A stretch of DNA of 64,000 bases from the NCBI GenBank assembly GCA_037951105.1, contig JBAMJV010003332.1:148640-212639 (forward strand), read 5' to 3'. Source of the stretch: Echinarachnius parma. Lineage: Eukaryota > Echinodermata > Echinoidea > Clypeasteroida > Echinarachniidae. Positions 56,701-64,000 of this stretch are shown here, piece after piece (within the stretch, counting starts at the first letter, position 1; every line of letters begins with the position of its first letter). Both the position numbers and the translations under genes were made by a program. The notes under the pieces are model-generated. The model searched no databases. It was not told the origin of the DNA and saw only the letters and a program-made list of their open reading frames with translations.

Positions 56701-58397
56701 GAAGGAAGTATGTCGCTGATAGATGGTCATAGCAGTCCTTCTCAACCGACCTATAAAAAAACACAATTAAAAAGTATTAAATCTCTTAGAGCTTTGTTAC
56801 AAACAGGCTTTATTCAGTTTATGAGAATTGCTTTGCTACTTGTGTAGGTATATGGTTCTCAGGTCATGATGTTTGACAATATGTTCGTCTTTGTTCTGCT
56901 TTTCTTTTTTATTCTGTTCCGCAAAAAGTAAGTATGTTGCTGATAGAAGATCATAGCAATCCTTCTCCACGGACCTAAAACAAAACAACACAATACCATA
57001 CAAATTATTCCACCTAGGCATATGATACAAAAAGGGTGTAATTTTATGAAAATTCCTCAACGTGTAATAAAGTAGATGTATGAATTTGTTAACACATATA
57101 TGTTAAATATTGTACTTCAGATAATGTAAATAATACAAAGTACATCAGGTGTCAATAAACAATTGATTAATCAGACTTTTGGCAGTAAGCAACATTCATT
57201 TGTATGCGCAATGGTGAATCATTTATTTGCTTTGTCTTCATTAACCGTTGTACATGACTGTATTAAGCACCTGACACTTCTCCCGTTCTAAAAATAGGGC
57301 TCGCCACCGAAAACATTGCTACGTAACAAAGGAACAAATCCACAAAAACATGTATCCCACTTGGAAATATATGGACCCACTTTTACCATTACTTCATAAA
57401 AAAAAGGAGTATATAAATGCGTTACTTTGTGTTTCAGTTTTGTTTCATATTGTTCTTCAGTGCCAGTGTATAAGTAGCAAGTCACGAGCATCAATCGTGG
57501 GACATTTCTGGTTATTCAAAATGTTTTTTTACAAACAATGTTTTTTTTTTTAATGTAGGGAATCCCTTCATACATGATTATTGTAGGCACCTAACGCCCA
57601 CTCTAAAAATAGCCACTGACAAACAATGTTACATTTACAAAAATAACATATTTTTGCAGGGGAAAAAAAACAACTTGTTATTCCAACTTGCTAATACACT
57701 ATAGTGCTAATCACTTGTAGTATTAATGTTTCAAATGAGTTATAAATGTCATGTTACTTTGTATTCCATTTCCCTTCATTTTATTCAGTGGTGACATTTA
57801 CTGCTTACTCTAAATGTCACACATACATGTTATTCCCGCTGGTAAATATACAGGGAATCTGTAGCATTAATTACATGGTGACATTTCTGATTCCCCCCCC
57901 CCCTCCCCCCCCCCCCTCTTGTATATGACGGAACCCACTATTTGTGTTGTTTTGTCATGCACTGGCTAAAGTACCTTGTAGGTAATCACTAACATTAATT
58001 GTGTACTATAATTTTATTTTATTGTGTAAATAAAAGAAATCCTGAACATTCATAATGGTGAATTTGTATATTTAGTTCCCACTGGTGTATGTATTTCCTG
58101 GTAAACCAACTTATTGTGCATTTAGCTGCCATTGGCTAATGTACCACAGTAATCTCTAACATTAATTGTGTACTTTAATTATTATTTAAAACAATATTTT
58201 GTAAATAAAGGAAATCCTGGGCATTCATAATGGTGAATTTGTTTATTTATTTCCCACTGCTACATGAATTTCATGGTCTAACAACTTATTATGCATTTTA
58301 CTGCCATTGGTAGAGGCACGGATTTTCCGCGATCGCGGAAAATCGCGGAATTGACCATTTGAAACGGAAAACGGAAAAAAAAAAAAAAAAAAAAAAA

Positions 58398-58428
<31 letters not shown>

Positions 58429-60122
58429 CTTTTCTTTTCTTTTTCGGAGCCCGTTCCGAAAAAAATGAAACCGGGACCCGATGGTGACGGTCGGGAACCA
58501 GTGTGACGGACTGAACCAACTCAGCCTTAATCATTAATGAATAAATGTTAAAGATATTTACTCTCTGCCTCTGGCCTGTGGTAAGTCCTTCCTGATATCA
58601 GGCATGACACATTCCCCCCAAATTTTGATGATTTGTGGGTGAAAATCATGATTTTACCCTACTCATTGAATTTTGTATGGAGTTCTATGTAAACGGAATT
58701 TGCAGTTTTTCACATGTACAAAGTCTATGGCAAAACGGAATTTCCCTTTTTTAGGCAGGTAAAAACGGAATTCCAGATTTTCTGAAACGGAAAAGGCCTT
58801 TTTTTGAAACGGAAAATCAGTGCCCCTACATTGGCTAGTACAGGTAAGCCCTTATAGTATCTATTATGTACGATAATGGTTTTTTAATACTTCTTTTTTC
58901 AAGTCAAAGTGTTTTGAGATGCAAAGCAGGTGATAATCTGTCTGTTTACAAAGTGTTGATGCAAGCATACTGTGCGCTTGTTTATTGATTTATTGATTTA
59001 TGTATTAATTTTGTCATTTATCAATGTATTTATCTATTTATTTGATTCATTATCTATTTATTTATTTATTCATACATTGTATTCAATTTTTAACATCTAA
59101 TTCTAACACGGAAGCCCCATTAGTTAATTCTAGGAGACCCTGTGAGTGTGTGAAAATAATACAATTTAACATATTGAAATGATGCAAACAAACAAATTTT
59201 CAACAACTTACTAACAACAAAAACAGATTTAATATTGAAATACCACTTCAATAACAAGTTTCAGCTGCTTGACGATGCTCATGAGTTCTTTGACAGCTTA
59301 CAAAACATATTAACATCGTTTAAGTTGTTTTGGCAAGAATTGTGTTATTCCTTTCTTAGTCCCATTGCCATCTAACCTAACCAAACAATAACAATGATTA
59401 CACCTTATGTTTATTTGAAAGGTCTTAGAAGTTTCATAGTATAAAACCAGCCCACCATCTAAACTAACCAACACTGTCCTTGATCAAGTTAAGTCAATAA
59501 CCTTTCACCCTCGACATACATTGTATGACCTAGACCTTCTGTATGATAGCATTCCTGCCAGCTTGACATCAAGAAGACTGTTGTAGAGCTCTTCAAGACC
59601 ATAATTGATGCCCTTTTCTTCACCCAAAACACTCACCATGACTTATGACAATTTTATTTGACTTAAACTTAACTCTAACTGTTAATATTTGACCTTGAAG
59701 CTTGATCATTATTACCCTAAGAAGGATTACCAATCTACAAGTGGATACTTACTCTAGAATTGTGTTCCTGTCAGCTAGCTTGCCATTCAGCATGATGTCC
59801 AGAACGGTGTTGTGGAGCTGCTCTGAGATGTGTTCACCTGTGTGATGACCGGGTCAAACACTTAAACTTGAACTTTGACCTCAGAGAGGCTACCAATCTA
59901 AAAAAGGAAACTTACTCTAGAATTGTGTTCCTGTCAGCTAGTTTGCCATTCAGCATGATGTCCAGAATGATGTTGTGGAGCTGCTCTGAGATGTGATCCC
60001 TGGTGATGACCGGGTCCGATGGTCGTCTCGTCCGCCTGCCGACATCGATCCAGGGGTCGTTCTCAATCTCTCGTAACCTCATCCGGCTTTCTGGTTCCCG
60101 CACTAGCATCCGTGAGATCAGG
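47718..60122 (-). CDS. SNRK: SNF-related serine/threonine kinase SNRK, C-terminal five exons (5' end off window)
   Basis: Minus-strand exons with matching phases: 60122-59916, 56750-56592, 50857-50581, 49634-49172 and 48649-47718 (TGA 47718-47720). SNRK is an AMPK-related kinase. Exon 60122-59916 encodes the end of the kinase domain (LISRMLVREPESRMRLREIE, then NDPWI). The UBA-like region follows (SEQLHNIILDIMLNGKLADR; then DHLSATYFLLAERK in the next exon). The middle is low-complexity, Asn/Ser/Gly- and His/Thr-rich. The last exon matches human SNRK landmarks: SSSDASDDDSESRRR, ELRESLKMSNLSV, SKYAIDP and the C-terminal end CCRLI (CCHVI in human). The catalytic N-lobe was not found within the window; it would lie to the right. 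Several exons have decayed tandem copies in adjacent introns. Confidence 0.93.
49735..49845 (-). pseudogene. Copy of the 5' part of SNRK exon 49634-49172
   Basis: The minus-strand acceptor TTTTTGCAG is followed by GAGGAAGAATACCAGCATGT, as in the functional exon. A deletion and a diverged His/Pro/Leu-rich frame (EEEYQHVADSIPPVHH) follow. No counterpart of the functional exon's donor was seen. Confidence 0.75.
49915..50115 (-). pseudogene. Second copy of the SNRK exon 5' part, with a fragment of a third
   Basis: GAGGAAGAATATCAGCATGT after TTTTTGCAG encodes EEEYQHVAENEIERIPP and then diverges. Part of the exon's Cys/Ser-rich coding sequence (GACTACAGAGTCTTTACAAC on the plus strand) is seen at about 50080-50110. 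So two or more tandem relics precede the functional exon. Confidence 0.65.
50395..50472 (-). pseudogene. Decayed copy of SNRK exon 50857-50581 (3' part)
   Basis: Plus-strand CCCGAGTCCCTCCTTGACTC through AAGATGTTCCCTTACCATG follows the functional exon at 50590-50665 with many changes. The frame is broken. Confidence 0.7.
51692..52079. mobile_element. MITE family 2, second complete copy
   Basis: Begins TTTAAAGGGACTTGCATG and ends ACTATATCCCTTTAAAG. The interior GACATATCAGATAACAACAA is in inverse orientation to the copy at 32607-32995. Lies in a SNRK intron. Confidence 0.7.
52080..52855. other. SNRK intron, no feature recognised
   Basis: AT-rich intronic sequence with no open conserved segment, no snoRNA boxes and no clear inverted repeat. 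Confidence 0.4.
52856..53073. mobile_element. 218-bp palindromic MITE with TAA target duplication
   Basis: AGCCCTCTGCAGACAGAGCC and GGCTCTGTCTGCAGAGGGCT are perfect inverted ends, flanked by TAA on both sides. Inner GACTCGACCCGATTCGACTG-type arms continue the hairpin. A 3-bp TAA duplication suggests PIF/Harbinger-type mobilisation. A truncated relative is at 1138-1285. Confidence 0.8.
53074..55387. other. SNRK intron with minor repeats
   Basis: No gene recognised. A short degenerate tandem repeat of AGGACTGTTGGTATTCT-like units lies at about 54140-54250. Otherwise AT-rich sequence. Confidence 0.4.
55388..55939. mobile_element. MITE family 1, copy d
   Basis: Begins TTAAAGGGATAGTTGAGTAT and ends ATACTCAACACTACCTTTAA-type sequence. 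The interior (TAACCAAAACCTGCACCATT, AAAAAGAGCCGTTACAACTC, GAACCGATTTTGATCAAATA) matches copies a and b. Confidence 0.7.
56397..56505 (-). pseudogene. Copy of the 3' part of SNRK exon 56750-56592
   Basis: Plus-strand CCTTTGTCCAAGTGTGCCC through CTTGTTCTCTCTTCATTA is nearly identical to the functional exon's 3' half about 190 bp away. It keeps the CCTTTG donor-side sequence but lacks the 5' part. Confidence 0.85.
56900..56980 (-). pseudogene. Copy of the 5' part of SNRK exon 56750-56592
   Basis: The minus-strand acceptor TTTGTTTTAG is followed by GTCCGTGGAGAAGGATTGC and the frame SVEKDCYDLLSATYLLFAEQ. It then diverges into a lysine-rich run. It keeps an open frame and an acceptor, so an alternative exon is possible, but no matching donor is evident. 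Confidence 0.7.
57560..58310. repeat. Tandem ~172-bp repeat in a SNRK intron
   Basis: GAAATCCTGAACATTCATAA at about 58038 and GAAATCCTGGGCATTCATAA at about 58211 are in phase with TAACATTAATTGTGTACT at about 57989 and 58160. Two clear and further degenerate units occur. A C-run lies at 57894-57917. Confidence 0.7.
58311..58828. mobile_element. hAT-like element (TAGAGGCACGGATTTTCCG ends) in the tandem repeat
   Basis: TAGAGGCACGGATTTTCCG and CGGAAAATCAGTGCCCCTA are inverted; CATTGG lies directly outside both ends. AACGGAA motifs are abundant inside, next to long A and T runs. The undisturbed repeat unit reads GCCATTGGCTA at this place, so the insertion point is visible. Confidence 0.65.
59545..59628 (-). 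pseudogene. Oldest copy of SNRK exon 60122-59916 (3' part)
   Basis: Plus-strand ATTCCTGCCAGCTTGACATC and GAAGACTGTTGTAGAGCTC align with the functional exon's ATTGTGTTCCTGTCAGCTAG and GATGTTGTGGAGCTGCTC. Heavily diverged. Confidence 0.6.
59752..59862 (-). pseudogene. Younger copy of SNRK exon 60122-59916 (3' part)
   Basis: TTACTCTAGAATTGTGTTCC through CTGCTCTGAGATGTG is nearly identical to the functional exon, donor included. Upstream it loses the kinase-domain half (GTGATGACCGGGTCAAACAC). No acceptor is evident. Confidence 0.85.
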
Positions 60123-61959
60123 CTGTTCAGAGGGGGGAAAAAGAAAAAAGAAAAGATGAATTATTCAGATAATAATAATAATAATAATAAATTACATTTA
60201 ATGTATATCGCACTTAATACAATGTTTCTAAGCGCAGATGTATTGAAATGATATTCAACTATTTTCCATCAAAGTATTTTGTGATTCTCAGATAAAGGTT
60301 ATTTAATTTCTGAAGCCTGTTGCACCTGTTGATTGACCACTACCAAAGGTAATCTCTTTCGTATCTCTCTAAAATTCATCCAGCTGGGTGTGTCACATAT
60401 TCAAATCCTTGAGAGGTAATAGGAAACAACAAGTTAAATTATATTGTACAGAAACACCGCTTAATTTAAATTGTGTTATCCAAAATATAAAGTGAAATGG
60501 AGGTGTCCTTTACTGTATTCATCCATGACCTCTACTGTAGGGTCAATCAATAAATATCTATCCTAATGTCTACAGAAAAAGTATGCTCTGAATATACAAA
60601 GATGTTAAATGTTAAATGCATAGAAAGGAAAGAAATGAATTAGGCCACAGACAAAGTAAATACTAGAAAGAGTCTTAAGGATAGATACACAAGAAGTACC
60701 CCTATATATAGACAGATCCATGTAATCACGCCAAGGCAAACAAGCCCTATCTTCTTGGATAACCACTTTTCCAATGGAGAAGCAAAAGGGCTGTTAACTC
60801 CATAGACACTGTACACAGTTGGCAATCAATGGCCTTTTGCTACTGAACATGCATCTTCATCCCTGAAAGACCTGCATCCGCTGCCGAGTGGTACTTGATT
60901 GGGGCCCATCTCTGATATATTATAGAGCTCTGAAGGGCAGTGGCATGATGGCATCACCCACGCACTCACACGACTCTCCTTTGATCGAATCCTCTGATAC
61001 CTCGGCTCCAAACGCAATATCCCTTTCTCCTCCTATTATCATCTCTTCAGTGTCTTCTCCCCACTATATCCCTTTTATCTCAATCTCTCTCTCTATTTTC
61101 AAGTTCCTCTTTTTCCTTTAAATCACCCTCTCTTCTCTATTAAGCTTCTAACACAACTCACTGTCTTGTCTCCCCCTTCTCTCTTGTTATTTTACAATTT
61201 CCATTTTCTCTCTTCTTCCTGTTTAATGTCACCCGTCTCCTTCTCATTACTAGTATTAAGGGACTGAACATTCAGCCACGATACCTGGCTTGTGTGGAAA
61301 TAAATTACTGTAGAATAAGCCTGAATTTGGGGGTGACCAGGGCCAGAATTCAAGATTTTTCTTGAACAATGGCATTCATGTATAATGTATTATCATATCA
61401 AACACAGTCTATTTCCATCACAATCCCTTATTTTAAAAAAATTCTCTTGTTCTTTCCCTTATCTTCTCACAGACTTGAAATTTGCCCATGTTTTCTCTGA
61501 TGAAATGTCCTTCCTGTCTATATTTTCATCTGCAAACCACAAGAGTTTATATTCTCCTCAGATCTCTTTCCCACTCCCGTTTGTTTCCTAAGTTATTAGT
61601 GCTAAGATACAAATAAAAACATTATAGTGAACATTTACTTGCTTGTGATCACCGGGATGTAATTTTTTACTCAGAGTGATAGCTACAAATGTTTAATTTC
61701 TACATCGCATAGTGATAGTCTTTACAATTTCTTTTGAATGTGGTCACAAACTCAACATACTTGGAAACAAGGTTTTTCTGTGCACAAAGGGATTGCATGG
61801 TTTGTTTTCTTCCTTTGTAAACATGTGCATGTATGTACTTCTACAACAGTCTAATTTGTATGCGCACTGTACATTCAGTATGTTTCACCGATTTTCTACA
61901 GGTTTGGTGCGCTAACTGTCGATTTGCAGCTAGGCCACGCAGCGAACGGATACAATTAC
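60123..61959. other. Intron or flank upstream of the first visible SNRK exon
   Basis: No kinase-domain exon or other conserved segment was recognised. An (ATA)n run at about 60171-60190 and pyrimidine-rich stretches (61020-61220) are the only notable features. Confidence 0.45.
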
Positions 61960-64000
61960 ACTATAAAATGCTTACTACCTTCTTGGTGAGATAATTACTG
62001 AATGGGAGGTCACAAGAATGAGCGCTTGATGTTGGGGTTATAAAGACTGAATGAGTTTTGATTGTCAGTCTCAGAAGGTCATGGGACTTGAATAGACAAA
62101 GAAAAGATCTAAAGAGAGAATTTGTACATGGAGAGTTTTGCACGTTTTCAAGCTCCGACCTATGCTTGTTTCACAGCATTCACACAAATGTTGAGCGTTT
62201 TGCACGTTTTTAAGCTTTGACCTACGCTTGTTTCATCACATCATTCACACAAATTATCATTAAACCGGAGATGAAGGATGATAAAGGAAATAAAGAGTTG
62301 TGATTGATAGTTTTCAGAGGTTATTCAATTAAGCCAAAGCGATGATATAATGAGAGCTGCCTTGATATAGCGTGTTTTGCACGTTTTCAAGCTTTGACCG
62401 ACATGTTTTCCCAATTTTCACACGTATCAGTGCTAAAGAGTAGATAAAGATGAATAACAGTTGATTTATAGTTTTAACAAGTTATTGAATTAAGCTAATG
62501 CAATGATCTAATGAGAGCCTTTGTACATGTAGTGCATTTTGCACGTTTTCAAGCTTTGACCTACGCTTGTTTCACATATTTCACACGAATCATTATCAAA
62601 AGGGAGATTAAGAATAGTTGTGTTGTGATTTACAGTTTTTAGTCTAAGTTATCAAATTAAACCAATGCGGAGATCTAATGAGAGCCTTTGTACATGTAGT
62701 GCGTTTTGCACATTTTCAAGCTTTGATCTACGCTTGTTTCACATATTTCACACGAATCATTATTAAACAGGAGATGAAGAATAATTGTGTTGTGATTTAC
62801 AGTTTTCAGTCTAAGTTATCAAATTAAACCAATGCGGAGATCTAAAGAGAGGCTTTGTACATGTAGTGCGTTTTGCACGTTTTCAAGCTTTGACCTACGC
62901 TTGTTTCACATATTACACATGAATCACTAGGAGATAAAAAATAAATGACTTTTTATTTATTTTTTAAACGTTTTTTAAAATTTAAGCCAAAGCAACGATT
63001 TGAAGAGAGCCTTTTGCACGTCTTCAAGCTTTGATCTACATTTGTTCTACATAATTCATGAGAATTAGAATGATACAGTAGATGAAGAATAAGTGCATTG
63101 TGATTAGCCATATCAACTTTCTAATGTGAGCTTTTGTACACATAGCACATTTTGCACGTTTTCACGCAACAACTTATACTTGTTTCAAATATTTGACAAG
63201 AATCACTACAACACAGCAGATAAAGAAAAAATGACATGTGATTTATAGTTTTCTAAATTTATTAAATTAAGCCACCGTGATGATCTAACAAGAGCCTTCG
63301 TACATGTAGCACGTTTTGCACGTTTTCAAGCAGCGACTATAATTTTCTTCACATATTTGACAACAATCAGTTCTGTACAGTATATAAAGATGAACGAGTG
63401 AGTTGTGATTTATTGTTCTTAAACGGTCATGGGATAAAGCCAAAGAAATTATCAATTGTGAAATTAGGTAGAGCATTTTGCACGTTTTCAAGCTTTGACT
63501 CTACGTTTTTCTCACAAGAATCAGTTACCGGATATATACAAAATATGTGATTTTCAATTAATAGTTTCCTAATTAATTGTATTAAGCCTGATCAGTTATC
63601 AAATGTGCACCTAAAAGTTGTACATGTTCAAAGTTTTGCACATTTATAAGCATCTAGACCTAAATCTGATTTACATATTTCACAAGAACCAGTAAAACTA
63701 TATGAGTAGATAAAAAATAAAGCGATTTAAAGTTTTCAAAAGCTGTTGGATTTAGCCAAATCAATAAGCTTTTGTACATGTAGGGCGTTTCACACGTTTT
63801 CAGCCAACAGCCTACATTTGTTTCTCATATTTCATAAGACTAAGTACTGCAAAATAGATAAAGAATATTCAAGTGAGTTGTGATTTATAGCTTTCAAAGG
63901 TAACTGGATTTAGCCAAGCCACAATGCTGGGTTTTCCAGATTGTTTTACACGCGTACTAGCATATGTCCAGAAAAAACAACTCATTAGTTCATTTATAAA
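61960..64000. repeat. Satellite-like tandem array, ~160-bp monomer, at least 12 units
   Basis: TTTTGCACGTTTTCAAGC or a close variant recurs at about 62136, 62198, 62375, 62537, 62704, 62871, 63012, 63150, 63314, 63476, 63634, 63788 and 63944. Spacing is mostly 138-177 bp. Units also share CTACGCTTGTTTCACA, GTTGTGATTTATAGTTTTC and TTTGTACATGTAG. The array runs off the right edge and monomers diverge gradually towards it. Confidence 0.92.

Overview
The window is animal nuclear DNA. It is AT-rich and intron-rich and full of short inverted-repeat transposons. Three protein-coding genes can be read through their splice junctions. Protein similarity and the mobile-element style suggest a marine invertebrate deuterostome, perhaps an echinoderm such as a sea urchin. 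That assignment is inference, because no lineage-specific marker was seen.

Layout. (1) Positions 1-5823, minus strand: the N-terminal and middle part of a CENP-T-like inner kinetochore protein, running off the left edge. (2) 5824-11560: mobile-element-rich DNA, including a piggyBac-type TTAA site candidate further left, a 1.6 kb hAT-like element and several hairpin MITEs. (3) 13868-36140, plus strand: the complete coding region of SF3B3 (SF3b subunit 3/SAP130) in 25 coding exons, with a probable 5' UTR exon near 11.6 kb. (4) 36141-47717: the SF3B3 3' UTR and a long gene-poor AT-rich stretch with MITEs and a 132-bp tandem repeat. (5) 47718-60122, minus strand: the C-terminal five coding exons of the kinase SNRK, convergent with SF3B3; the kinase N-lobe lies beyond the right edge or past the large upstream intron. 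(6) About 62.0-64.0 kb: a satellite-like array of ~160-bp units.

The most striking content is inside SF3B3. Nineteen of its 25 introns (counting the 5' UTR intron) each carry exactly one sense-strand box C/D snoRNA. They fall into three families. Family A has nine members, one with a changed guide; its D' guide matches 18S rRNA at GGAUUGACAGAU. Family B has five members and its D' guide matches 28S rRNA at UGAAACACGGA. Family C has five members and its D' guide matches 18S rRNA at CAUAUGCUUGU, the U27/Am27 site. In each family the D' guide is conserved while the region before box D drifts. Conserved flanks shared between introns, plus decayed copies of neighbouring exons, indicate that snoRNA copies spread by duplication of exon-intron segments inside the host gene.

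The same exon-relic pattern also occurs in SNRK and the CENP-T-like gene, so local tandem duplication of exon-bearing segments appears to be a general property of this genome. In SF3B3 it has produced a multi-copy guide-RNA array whose output is tied to transcription and splicing of a core splicing factor.
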